Below, in pieces: positions 32,381 to 41,808 of a stretch of DNA of 64,000 nt (position 1 is the stretch's first letter; the number at the start of each line of letters is the position of its first letter). This DNA comes from Bacteroidota bacterium (GTDB lineage: Bacteria > Bacteroidota > Bacteroidia > Sphingobacteriales > Sphingobacteriaceae), in contig JAHJVW010000128.1 in assembly GCA_018828585.1 (NCBI GenBank), forward strand, positions 27,187-91,186, in the 5' to 3' direction. The translations under genes were made by a program, and so were the position numbers. Below the pieces are notes generated by a model. That model had not been told where the DNA came from and did not search any database. It saw nothing but the letters and a program-made list of their open reading frames with translations.

Positions 32381-33955
32381 ATGAAACAATTATTTTTATT
32401 GATTTTTATAGTAGAAATATTTACCGCCTGTCTATCCACAAAACAGTATAATTCAAAAATAAAAGCTAAGCATGCACCTGAAGAGTTAAAGCGTGATTTA
32501 GATATTATTAAAAACTCTTTAGAAGAGGCACATCCAGGAGTTTATTGGTATATATCTAAACCTAATTTAGATTTTAAATTCGATAGTGTAAAAAATCTGT
32601 TAACAGATTCCTTATCGAGCATAGAATTTTATAGAATGATTGCACCTGTTGTTGCAGCTGTAAAATGTGGACATACCCGATTGGTTTATCCTGGTATTAA
32701 ACTAAGTAATTCACAAAAAGATAGTATTAAAAATGAAGGTAAAGCACCATTATCTCAACTCTATTATTTTGTAGATAACGATAGAATTTATGTTCCATTT
32801 GTTAATGATAGGAATTTCATAAAACCTATAAAAGGAGCAGAAATATTAGCTATTGACAGTGTTCCCTCATCAGAAATTATCAAACAAACTAAAAGACTAT
32901 TTTCATCTGATGGTTATAATAAAACCTTTTATAATCAAGTATTAGATCAGTCATTTGCAGCGTATTATTATCTAAAATACACTAGAAAAGATTCTTCATT
33001 ACTTACTTTGAAAAAAGCGGATAGCACCTATAACTATTATATAAAAACCATTAAACCTCAAAAGCGCAAAGAAAAACCAAAGATTTTATCAGCTGAAGAA
33101 AATAAAAAGGATAAGGAGCAGAAAAAGTTGGCTAATAAAATTAAGAATAGAAACAGGTATAAAGGAATAGATAGTGAAGGTAAGTCAATTTTAAACTTAA
33201 GTTACGATTCAATTGTAAATAATACCGCTATCATTAAAGTAAAAAGCTTCTCTTTCGATCACTCTAACTTTCATCGATTTTTTAGAGAAAGCTTTAAAGA
33301 AATCAAAGAGAAACAGATCCAAAATGTAATTTTAGATTTAAGAGACAACGGGGGTGGAAATTTAATGAGTTGTAATCTACTATTTAGGTATTTATATAAT
33401 CAACCACATCAATACACAGGGAGAGCATACATTAAAAATCTAAATTTCGAAAATTCTAAATATTTAGATGATCCATTATTTTATAAAGTTTTAGGAAAAG
33501 TTTTTTATCCATCTTTTTGGTTGGCCTCTCAAATTTTAACCAGAAAAGATAGTATAGGGAAATACACTTATATTCTGACTGGTCGTTCTATTAAACCTAA
33601 AAAGTATGTTTACAACAAAAACTTAACTGTTTTAATAAATGGGTATTCTTTTTCTGCGACTTCGCTTTTATCGGCAAACTTGCAGCAGGTTAACCGTGGA
33701 ACTTTTATCGGCGAAGAAACAGGCGGTGGGTATAATAAATGTACAGCTGGAAGTATCCCCTTTCTCGTTTTACCAGAGACAAAATTAAAACTTCGCTTAC
33801 CTTTAAAAGTGATACAAACCGTTAAACAAAGACTTTTAGAAGGTAGAGGTGTTTTTCCAGAATATCCCGTAGAAGAAAATTTCATAGATGTTTTAAATAA
33901 AAGGGATAGATATCTAGAAAAAGCGAGAGAGTTGATTAAGGTTAACAGTAGATGA
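32381..33955 (+). CDS. S41 family peptidase
   Basis: VILDLRDNGGGN and INGYSFSATSLLSANLQQ; GEETGGGYNKC. Confidence 0.87.
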   Translation: MKQLFLLIFIVEIFTACLSTKQYNSKIKAKHAPEELKRDLDIIKNSLEEAHPGVYWYISKPNLDFKFDSVKNLLTDSLSSIEFYRMIAPVVAAVKCGHTRLVYPGIKLSNSQKDSIKNEGKAPLSQLYYFVDNDRIYVPFVNDRNFIKPIKGAEILAIDSVPSSEIIKQTKRLFSSDGYNKTFYNQVLDQSFAAYYYLKYTRKDSSLLTLKKADSTYNYYIKTIKPQKRKEKPKILSAEENKKDKEQKKLANKIKNRNRYKGIDSEGKSILNLSYDSIVNNTAIIKVKSFSFDHSNFHRFFRESFKEIKEKQIQNVILDLRDNGGGNLMSCNLLFRYLYNQPHQYTGRAYIKNLNFENSKYLDDPLFYKVLGKVFYPSFWLASQILTRKDSIGKYTYILTGRSIKPKKYVYNKNLTVLINGYSFSATSLLSANLQQVNRGTFIGEETGGGYNKCTAGSIPFLVLPETKLKLRLPLKVIQTVKQRLLEGRGVFPEYPVEENFIDVLNKRDRYLEKARELIKVNSR

Positions 33956-34009
33956 AATCTATCATTCCAATAAAATTTAGCATTTTTGTAATCAAAAAAT
34001 CGAATAAAG

Positions 34010-35059
34010 ATGTTTGAGCAAACAGAAAAGACTGAGATCCAAAAATTAGGTGAATTTGGTTTAATTGACCATTTGACAAAACATATCCAAATCAAAAATA
34101 AAAGTACTACAAAAGGTGTGGGTGATGATGCGGCAGTACTAGATTTTAGTGGAAAAAAGATCTTGATTTCTACTGATATGTTGCTAGAAGGAATTCATTT
34201 TGACTTAGCTTTTACACCATTAAAGCATTTGGGTTATAAAGCAATCCAAGTGAACCTTAGTGACATTTATGCCATGAATGGTATTGCTTCTCAGGTTACT
34301 GTTTCCTTAGGTTTTTCCAGCAAATTTCCTTTAGAAGCTATTGAAGAATTATACGCTGGTATGTTATTGGCTTGTGAAAAATTCAATGTGGACTTAGTAG
34401 GCGGCGACACGACTTCTTCCCGCCAAGGCTTAGTGATTTCTGTAACCAGCATAGGCTATGCCGAAGAAAAGGACATTGTGTATAGAGATGGAGCTGAGGA
34501 AGGGGATTTGATATGTGTTTCGGGAGATTTAGGAGGGGCTTATGTAGGATTACAATTACTAGAAAGAGAAAAACAAGTTTTTTTAAGTAACCCAAACATT
34601 CAGCCTGATTTAGAAGGGAAAGATTACATCGTTGAAAGACAATTAAAACCTGAGGCTAGATTAGATATTGTGGATTTATTAAATAAAATGGGGATTAAGC
34701 CAACAGCTATGATTGATGTTTCAGATGGTTTAGCTTCTGAAATTTTACACATTACGCGTCAATCAAAAAAAGGATGTAAAATATATGAGGAGAAAATCCC
34801 TTTAGACCCAATGACCGTGGAAACGGCTAGGGAATTTGGTTTAGACCCAACCGTTTGTGCATTGAATGGCGGCGAAGATTATGAGCTTTTGTTTACTATC
34901 AAGCAAGCTGATTATGACCGCATGAAGCATGATGTAGATATTTCAATCATAGGATATATTACAGAAGAAAGTGCTGGTAATTATTTGATTACAAAAGCAG
35001 GAAATATCCACGAATTGAAAGCACAAGGCTGGAATGCATTTACTTCAACACAAAGTTAA
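34010..35059 (+). CDS. thiL: Thiamine-phosphate kinase
   Basis: GVGDDAAVLD, MLLEGIHFDL, NLSDIYAMNG, LVGGDTTSS, MIDVSDGLASE. Confidence 0.96.
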   Translation: MFEQTEKTEIQKLGEFGLIDHLTKHIQIKNKSTTKGVGDDAAVLDFSGKKILISTDMLLEGIHFDLAFTPLKHLGYKAIQVNLSDIYAMNGIASQVTVSLGFSSKFPLEAIEELYAGMLLACEKFNVDLVGGDTTSSRQGLVISVTSIGYAEEKDIVYRDGAEEGDLICVSGDLGGAYVGLQLLEREKQVFLSNPNIQPDLEGKDYIVERQLKPEARLDIVDLLNKMGIKPTAMIDVSDGLASEILHITRQSKKGCKIYEEKIPLDPMTVETAREFGLDPTVCALNGGEDYELLFTIKQADYDRMKHDVDISIIGYITEESAGNYLITKAGNIHELKAQGWNAFTSTQS

Positions 35060-35063
35060 TAAC

Positions 35064-35522
35064 ATGGTTACAATTAATAATTATGAAGAGTTTGAAGCCT
35101 ATTTAGGTAAAGAAATGGGAGTATCTGAATGGCATAGAATTGAGCAGCCTCAAATCAATTTATTTGCTAATGCGACCTTAGATCATCAATGGATTCATAC
35201 TGATGCTGAAAGAGCAGCAACAGAAAGTCCTTTTCAAAAAACAATTGCGCATGGTTATTTGACGCTTTCTTTGATTCCGTTTTTATGGAAACAAATTGTG
35301 AGTATTCAAAATCTTAAAATGGAAATCAACTACGGAATTGAAAAATTAAGGTTTGCCCAAGCCGTAACGGTTGATAGTGAAGTAAGGTTAAAAGTTAAAT
35401 TGACATCAATAGCCAATTTAAGAGGCGTAACTAAAGCAAATATTGGTATTGAATTAGAAGTGAAAGATCAAAAAAAGCCAGCGTTTTCTGGTGAGGTTGT
35501 TTTCTTATATCATTTTATTTAA
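35064..35522 (+). CDS. MaoC family dehydratase
   Basis: FANATLDHQWIHTDAERAA...TIAHGYLTLSL hot-dog motif. Confidence 0.92.
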   Translation: MVTINNYEEFEAYLGKEMGVSEWHRIEQPQINLFANATLDHQWIHTDAERAATESPFQKTIAHGYLTLSLIPFLWKQIVSIQNLKMEINYGIEKLRFAQAVTVDSEVRLKVKLTSIANLRGVTKANIGIELEVKDQKKPAFSGEVVFLYHFI

Positions 35523-35551
35523 TAGCTTTAGTATCATTTTACTTTAATGTC

Positions 35552-36853
35552 TTGCCAAAATCTAAAAATAATATTAGAGCATATTGGAACTTCTTAATAG
35601 GAGACGCTAAACATTTTACTTTAGAGAGCAGGGTTTTTCATTCCTTTTCTATCACTGGACTTATAATTTGTGTTTTAGAAGTTTTAATAAATATTGGTAT
35701 AAATTTTTATGAATCAGCAATCATCTGTGTAGCCATTTTTTTAGTTCACGGATCTATTTTTTTATTAAGCAGGAAAAGGAATAACCTAAATTTAGCCATA
35801 TTATTAACAGGATTTGAGTGTAATATTTTTCTGGGAGTAGCTTATTTTATAAGTGCAGGTATAGAGGGGCCTGTTATGCTTTTTTTTATATCTACATTAT
35901 TCTTAATGTCTAGCATATCTAAAGCTAAACAAGTTAAATTTTGGGTAGTAGTAAACATTTTTACTGCCATTTCAATTGGTTTAATAGAATATTATTATCC
36001 GAAATCTATTATAAGTACCTATTCTTCAAGATCGGACTTATTTATAGATAATATTTCCACGTATGTTGTTTGTGTTATTTTAGTTAGTTCGGGGATATAT
36101 TATATTAAATCCGCTTATCGCAAACAAAATAAACACCTAAAAGAAAATACGGCTCAACTTATCAATTCTAATAAAGAGAAAGACAAACTTTTTTCAATTA
36201 TTTCTCATGATGTAAAAGCCCCTTTAAATGCAATAAAGCAATACTTGGAGTTTTTAAATGAGGGCTTGCTAACACCACAAGAGAAAAATTATATGGAAGG
36301 AGAACTTTTAAAAACAACCACAAGCACTCAAAACTTATTAGAAAATTTATTAGAGTGGTCCAAAATTCAAATAGACGGAATACCAATTAGTATAGATTAT
36401 TTGAATCTTTTTGAAACGCTGAGGGATACTTTGGATTATGCAAAGAGTATGTGTGCTAAAAAAAAAATAATTTTTATTACAGACATCAATAAGGATTTAG
36501 TGTGCTTTTCGAATAGCTATATGATACAATTGGTTCTTAGAAACCTGTTAAATAATGCTATAAAATTTACACCAAAAGAGGGTTTAATACATATAGGAAC
36601 TATTATAGAAGACAAACAATGTAAAATTTATATTAAGGATAACGGGGTTGGTATAGCTGAAGATAAAAAAGACCAAATATTTTCTTTAAATGTTAAATCG
36701 ACAGCGGGAACTGAAAACGAATCGGGGACAGGATTAGGCTTAGTATTGTGTAAAGAATATATGGATAAGCTGGGCGGAGCGATTACTTTTGAAAGTGAAC
36801 CAAAATTAGGAACAACCTTTTACGTAACGTTACCCTGTAAAGAACTAACTTAA
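35552..36853 (+). CDS. Membrane sensor histidine kinase
   Basis: N-terminal TM region; FSIISHDVKAPL H-box; NAIKFTP N-box; GTGLGLVLCKEY; TTG start. Confidence 0.9.
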   Translation: MPKSKNNIRAYWNFLIGDAKHFTLESRVFHSFSITGLIICVLEVLINIGINFYESAIICVAIFLVHGSIFLLSRKRNNLNLAILLTGFECNIFLGVAYFISAGIEGPVMLFFISTLFLMSSISKAKQVKFWVVVNIFTAISIGLIEYYYPKSIISTYSSRSDLFIDNISTYVVCVILVSSGIYYIKSAYRKQNKHLKENTAQLINSNKEKDKLFSIISHDVKAPLNAIKQYLEFLNEGLLTPQEKNYMEGELLKTTTSTQNLLENLLEWSKIQIDGIPISIDYLNLFETLRDTLDYAKSMCAKKKIIFITDINKDLVCFSNSYMIQLVLRNLLNNAIKFTPKEGLIHIGTIIEDKQCKIYIKDNGVGIAEDKKDQIFSLNVKSTAGTENESGTGLGLVLCKEYMDKLGGAITFESEPKLGTTFYVTLPCKELT

Positions 36854-38959
36854 AAGCTGATAGACAACAAAGCTAGAAACGTAAGCCAAAACTAGCATAT
36901 AAGCAAACTGGATTAATGGCCATTTGATGTTTTTTGTTTCACGATAGACGACAGCCATAGTACTCATACACTGCATTGCGAAAGCATAAAAAATCATTAA
37001 AGAAAATGCTGTAGCTGTTGTGAAAACAGTTAAACCTGTTTCGGTATTTTTAGCATTAGCCATTTTTTCTTTTACTGATTCCATTTTTGAAGCATCACCA
37101 TCTACCGAATAAAGTGTTGCCATAGTCCCCACAAAAACTTCACGAGCAGCAAAAGAAGTGATTAAGGCAATCCCTATTTTCCAATCAAAACCCAAAGGTT
37201 TAATACTGGGTTCAATGCTTTTTCCTAAAAGACCTGCATAAGAATTCTCTAGTTTTTCAGAAGATTTAAAACGTTTAATTTGATCTGCAGAATAGTTTTT
37301 TGTAAAATCTGTCGATTGATATTTTTGGTCAATTTTATCAAATTTATTTGATGGTCCGTAGCTCGCCAATACCCACAAAATAATAGAAACAGCGATAATT
37401 ACTTTTCCAGCTTGAGTGACAAAAGTTTTCACACTCTCCAGCATCGTAATACCTACATTATTCCATCTTGGCATCCGATAAACCGGTAATTCCATAATAA
37501 AATAGCCTTTCAGTTTACTTCTGATAAGCCCCTTCATTACCCAAGCCACTAAAATAGCCATGAAAACACTTAAAAAATATATAGACATGAGCGCAATACC
37601 TTGAAGGTTGATAAAACCCAAAAGCATTTTTTTAGGAACTACCAAAGATATTAGCAAGGTGTAAATAGGTAGTCTGGCCGAGCAACTTACCAAAGGCGTA
37701 ACCATGATGGTAATAATTCTATCCTTCCAATTTTCAATGGTTCTGGCACTCATGATAGAAGGAACTGCACATGCCAAACCGCCAATTAAGGGGACTACAG
37801 ATCTTCCGTTTAATCCTACTTTCCGCATCAATCGATCCATCATAAAAGTAACACGAGACATATAACCCGTATCTTCTAAAATAGAAATAAATGCAAAAAG
37901 CAAAGCAATTTGAGGGATGAAAACCATTACTCCACTTAGGCCAGCCAATACGCCATCAACTAATAAATCAGTCAAAATACCGGACGGTAGATATTGATGA
38001 CCCATTTCTGCTAGCCACACAAAAACCGTTTCTATAATCGCCATTGGATACTCAGACCAAGCGAAAATAGACTGGAAAATGGCAAATAGAATTGCGATGA
38101 AAATCACAAAACCCCAAACTTTATGGGTTAAATAATGATCTATTTTATTACTGATGTTTTCCTCTAAAGCAACGGATTTATAAGTAACCGTGTCTATTAA
38201 AACCTCGTTGATGTAGTTATAACGAGCAATTGTTTCGGCTGCTTGAGACTTTTGAGTATGGAAATCATATTTTTCCTTTAAGGATTCAATCTGATTAATT
38301 CGTGCTTTGCTCAGATATTTCAAATTCTTATACTGATGCGCAATTTGTAAGGCCACATAAGGATTATCGACACCTAATAAGTCAGAAAGATCTTTAATTA
38401 GATCTGGAGCAATTACCTCAACATCAATGGTGCTATTTTGTAAAGGAATTAAAGATTGAAACTCAATCGCTTTTTTAAGCCCTTCAATACCCTGTGATTT
38501 TCTTGCTGCTAATTCTACCACTTGTACATTTAAAAGCTTAGCAAGCGTATCTACGTCAATTTCCATATTGCTTTTGAGGGCTAAGTCCATCATGTTTAAA
38601 GCAATAATAACGGGTAAGCCTAAATCAGAAATTTGAGTGTAGAGTAATAAATTTCTTTTGAGGTTAGTTGCGTCTGCAACAATAACCACCACGTCTGGGT
38701 GAGAGGAATTATTTTTATCTGATAAAACTTCGAAAACAATAGTTTCGTCAGCACTTTTTGGGTAAAGACTATAGGTGCCGGGTAAGTCAACAATTTCTAT
38801 AGCTCTACCATCAGCAAGTTTAGAAACACCCGATTTTTTATCTACAGTAACACCAGGAAAGTTTCCGATTTTTTGATTGAGACCAGTAAGTGCATTGAAA
38901 ATGGTAGATTTTCCGGTATTGGGATTACCAACTAATGCAACTCTTAGTTTGTTTTTCAA
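36845..38959 (-). CDS. feoB: Ferrous iron transport protein B
   Basis: GNPNTGKSTIFNALTG, DLPGTYSL, two Gate domains. Confidence 0.97.
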   Translation of the reverse strand: MKNKLRVALVGNPNTGKSTIFNALTGLNQKIGNFPGVTVDKKSGVSKLADGRAIEIVDLPGTYSLYPKSADETIVFEVLSDKNNSSHPDVVVIVADATNLKRNLLLYTQISDLGLPVIIALNMMDLALKSNMEIDVDTLAKLLNVQVVELAARKSQGIEGLKKAIEFQSLIPLQNSTIDVEVIAPDLIKDLSDLLGVDNPYVALQIAHQYKNLKYLSKARINQIESLKEKYDFHTQKSQAAETIARYNYINEVLIDTVTYKSVALEENISNKIDHYLTHKVWGFVIFIAILFAIFQSIFAWSEYPMAIIETVFVWLAEMGHQYLPSGILTDLLVDGVLAGLSGVMVFIPQIALLFAFISILEDTGYMSRVTFMMDRLMRKVGLNGRSVVPLIGGLACAVPSIMSARTIENWKDRIITIMVTPLVSCSARLPIYTLLISLVVPKKMLLGFINLQGIALMSIYFLSVFMAILVAWVMKGLIRSKLKGYFIMELPVYRMPRWNNVGITMLESVKTFVTQAGKVIIAVSIILWVLASYGPSNKFDKIDQKYQSTDFTKNYSADQIKRFKSSEKLENSYAGLLGKSIEPSIKPLGFDWKIGIALITSFAAREVFVGTMATLYSVDGDASKMESVKEKMANAKNTETGLTVFTTATAFSLMIFYAFAMQCMSTMAVVYRETKNIKWPLIQFAYMLVLAYVSSFVVYQLLS

Positions 38960-38968
38960 ACCGCTGGA

Positions 38969-39184
38969 TTATATCAGTTCTATAGTAGACGCTTCTTTTC
39001 TTCTTAACGAAAGTTGATAACCGGATATAGAAACCGCTATTGGATCGCCCAAAGGAGCAACACGATCAACTTTTACAACTTCACCAGGCAGGCAACCCAT
39101 TTCCATTAATTTCACAGACATTTCTAAATCTGTAAACTCTTTAATAATTCCCTGTTCTCCTATTTCTAATTGCGATAGCGTCAT
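38969..39184 (-). CDS. feoA: FeoA family protein
   Basis: SH3-like fold, MEMGCLPGEVVKVDRVAPLGDPIAVSISGYQLSLRRKEA. Confidence 0.93.
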   Translation of the reverse strand: MTLSQLEIGEQGIIKEFTDLEMSVKLMEMGCLPGEVVKVDRVAPLGDPIAVSISGYQLSLRRKEASTIELI

Positions 39185-39293
39185 AGCTTATTGATTAACA
39201 ACGCTACGAAATTAAACCTTATTTATATTAAATCCAAATAAGAAAAAGTGATTTGCGTCACATCATTCCAATTTATGAAAAAAGGAGACGCAA

Positions 39294-39434
39294 TTATTTT
39301 ATAACGGAGTAACCAGCAGGTAGTTTTTGCTGATCAAATTTTGGGCAATGACAACCCTTTTTAAAAATCCCACACGAGCTTAACGTAGCGAATAGAATAA
39401 AAATCAAATAAAATTTTAGGATGTTTTTTATCAT
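39294..39434 (-). CDS. Small (46 aa) putative lipoprotein, not in the supplied ORF track
   Basis: MIKNILKFYLIFILFATLSSCGIFKKGCHCPKFDQQKLPAGYSVIK*: signal peptide, lipobox LSSC, CHC motif; 5' of the feoAB operon on the same strand. Confidence 0.65.
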   Translation of the reverse strand: MIKNILKFYLIFILFATLSSCGIFKKGCHCPKFDQQKLPAGYSVIK

Positions 39435-39437
39435 TTT

Positions 39438-39836
39438 TTATTTTTTGAGAGGTTTTAAAGCTTTTCGATGAAGCAATAGGTATCCAAAAACTCCCATTCC
39501 GTAGCCCACCATATCTACAAAAAAATCCCACCAATCGCCATCTCTGTAAGTGAAGACTTTCCATTGCAAAAGTTCAATTCCTCCACCCAAAGTCACACAA
39601 ATTAGTGTGATTTTAATGATAGTTAGGATACGATAGTCATAGCTGTTTTGTTGCCTAATTTTTCCAAAAAATAATAAAACTGCTAACACAAAGAAAAAAC
39701 CAAGATGAACCACCTTGTCAAAACCCGGAAAGAAACGCGAGGCTTCGGGTAAGTCGCTTCCTGGAAGAAAGCAAAGTATCAGCACCAGAATCGACCAAAC
39801 TATTGCTGGTAACTGATACTTTAATGTTTTTAACAT
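39438..39836 (-). CDS. VanZ family membrane protein
   Basis: FPGFDKVVHLGFFFVLAVLLFF, ELLQWKVFTYRDGDWWDFFVDMVG. Confidence 0.85.
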   Translation of the reverse strand: MLKTLKYQLPAIVWSILVLILCFLPGSDLPEASRFFPGFDKVVHLGFFFVLAVLLFFGKIRQQNSYDYRILTIIKITLICVTLGGGIELLQWKVFTYRDGDWWDFFVDMVGYGMGVFGYLLLHRKALKPLKK

Positions 39837-39840
39837 ACTA

Positions 39841-40215
39841 TTATGCGCCTATTAGGCTTTTATAGTCATCAGCAGACAGTAAACCTTCCGTTCCCTCGGC
39901 CAAAGAAATCTTTACCATCCAACCTTCACCGTACGGATCGCTATTTACCAGCTCAGGGTTTGCGTCTAAATTAGCATTTACTTCTATAACCGAACCTTTA
40001 ATCGGCATAAACAAATCAGAAACTGTTTTTACCGCTTCAATGGTACCAAATACCTCGCCTTCAGCTACTTCGCTACCAACGGTATTGATATCCACATAAA
40101 CAATATCACCCAATTCGCGTTGCGCAAACTCAGTAATACCAATAACAGCATGGTCGCCTTCAACCTTGATCCACTCGTGATCTTTTGTGTACTTTAATTC
40201 TGCAGGGAAATTCAT
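39841..40215 (-). CDS. gcvH: Glycine cleavage system protein H
   Basis: [31 protein letters not shown] lipoylation site. Confidence 0.97.
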   Translation of the reverse strand: MNFPAELKYTKDHEWIKVEGDHAVIGITEFAQRELGDIVYVDINTVGSEVAEGEVFGTIEAVKTVSDLFMPIKGSVIEVNANLDANPELVNSDPYGEGWMVKISLAEGTEGLLSADDYKSLIGA

Positions 40216-40281
40216 GATCTTAAAATTTGAGGTAAAAATAAGAGGAAATTTTTAATCCTATGGCAAACAATGGTTTTTAAT

Positions 40282-41067
40282 TTATTTCAATGCCTTCACA
40301 AACTCAGCCATAGCCAATCCTGGATTTTCAGTCCGCATAAAGTTTTCTCCAATTAGAAAACCATTAAAACCTGCTGCTTTCAATAATTTAATAGTTTCAA
40401 TAGCACTTATGGCACTTTCAGATATTTTTAAAAATTCAGCAGGAATAGTTTCGGCTAAACTTAAGGAGGTTTCTATACTTACAGTAAAGTCTTTTAAGTT
40501 CCGGTTATTTACCCCGACCACATCCAAATAAGGATTTAAACTTCTGTCCAATTCTTCTTGGTTGTGCACTTCCAAAAGTGTACTTAAACCTAACGATTTA
40601 GCCAGTTTGGCAAATTTTAGAATTTCATCAGGAGTTAAACAAGCGGCAATTAACAAGATAATATCGGCGCCTAAAGATTTAGCTTCCACAATCTGGTATT
40701 CATCCACCATAAAATCTTTACGTAAAATGGGAATTTCATTGACTTTTCTGGCAGCAATCAAATCATCTTCATGCCCCATAAAAAAATCATGGTCGGTTAA
40801 AACTGATAAAGCCGAAGCACCCGCAGCAGCATAGCCGGTGGTAACTTCTTCTACCGAAACGCGGTCGTTAATAATACCTTTAGAAGGAGATTTTCTTTTG
40901 AACTCAGCAATTATACCAGTTTTATTAGGGTCGGTTAAAAAATCTTTTAAAGCATAAGTTGCTCTTGAAAAAGCAATAGATTTTTCTAATTCGCTTACAC
41001 TTGTTTTGGCTTTCGCCGATGCTACTTCTTCTTTTTTACGAGCTACTATTTTATCTAGAATGTTCAT
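40282..41067 (-). CDS. trpC: Indole-3-glycerol phosphate synthase
   Basis: IIAEFKRKSPSKG, LRKDFMVDEYQI, VGVNNRNLKDFTV. Confidence 0.97.
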   Translation of the reverse strand: MNILDKIVARKKEEVASAKAKTSVSELEKSIAFSRATYALKDFLTDPNKTGIIAEFKRKSPSKGIINDRVSVEEVTTGYAAAGASALSVLTDHDFFMGHEDDLIAARKVNEIPILRKDFMVDEYQIVEAKSLGADIILLIAACLTPDEILKFAKLAKSLGLSTLLEVHNQEELDRSLNPYLDVVGVNNRNLKDFTVSIETSLSLAETIPAEFLKISESAISAIETIKLLKAAGFNGFLIGENFMRTENPGLAMAEFVKALK

Positions 41068-41073
41068 TCTTAT

Positions 41074-41175
41074 AAGCTAAAGGCTTAAAGCGGAAAGCTG
41101 AATGCTAACCGAACGCCTAATTTATATTTATCAATTTAATTGCTTTTAGCCTTTTGCATTAGGCTTTTAGCTTTC
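41074..41175. repeat. Degenerate heptanucleotide arrays forming an imperfect inverted repeat between trpG and trpC
   Basis: Plus strand: AAGCTAA|AGGCTTA|AAGCGGA|AAGCTGA|ATGCTAA ... TTAGCCT|TTTGCAT|TAGGCTT|TTAGCTT; right arm runs over the trpG stop codon. Confidence 0.8.
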
Positions 41176-41733
41176 CAACCAATTCTTCATCATTTCTTTT
41201 CCAAAATCTGTTAATATAGATTCCGGGTGAAATTGAACCCCCCTAACGTCTAAAGATTTATGTCGCAGCGCCATCATTACACCATGTTCATCTTCCGCAG
41301 TGATTAATAGTTCAGCGGGTAAATTTTCTGATTTCACGGCCCATGAGTGATACCTACCCACCTTAAACTCATTTGGTAAACCCTTAAAAAGTATTTCGGA
41401 TGGGTCTTTGATTTGAATATTGGTTGCCGTACCATGTACCGGTTTAGCTAAGTTGTATAATTCCCCACCAAAAACCTCGGCAATAGCCTGCTGACCCAAA
41501 CATACACCCAAAATACTTTTTTTATCTGCATAAGTTTTAATAACATCTAGTAAAAGACCTGCTTCTGATGGAATCCCTGGTCCAGGAGAAAGTAAAATTT
41601 TATCAAATGCAGCCACATCTTCCAGCTTAAATTTGTCGTTTCTCCAAACCTCAGCATCATGATCTAATTCATTTAACAAATGCACCAAATTGTAGGTAAA
41701 AGAATCGTAATTGTCTATAACGAGTATGTTCAT
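41167..41733 (-). CDS. trpG: Anthranilate synthase component II (glutamine amidotransferase)
   Basis: DNYDSFTYNLVHLL, GVCLGQQAIAE, VQFHPESILT. Confidence 0.96.
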   Translation of the reverse strand: MNILVIDNYDSFTYNLVHLLNELDHDAEVWRNDKFKLEDVAAFDKILLSPGPGIPSEAGLLLDVIKTYADKKSILGVCLGQQAIAEVFGGELYNLAKPVHGTATNIQIKDPSEILFKGLPNEFKVGRYHSWAVKSENLPAELLITAEDEHGVMMALRHKSLDVRGVQFHPESILTDFGKEMMKNWLES

Positions 41734-41740
41734 TTTTTTT

Positions 41741-41803
41741 AAAGTTGAAGGTTGAAAGTTGAGGGTTCAAAGTTCTTTAAACTTTAAATCTTTCACTTTA
41801 AAC
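41741..41803. repeat. Degenerate heptanucleotide array between trpE and trpG
   Basis: AAAGTTG|AAGGTTG|AAAGTTG|AGGGTTC|AAAGTTC|TTTAAAC|TTTAAAT|CTTTCAC|TTTAAAC. Confidence 0.82.
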
Positions 41804-41808
41804 GTATA

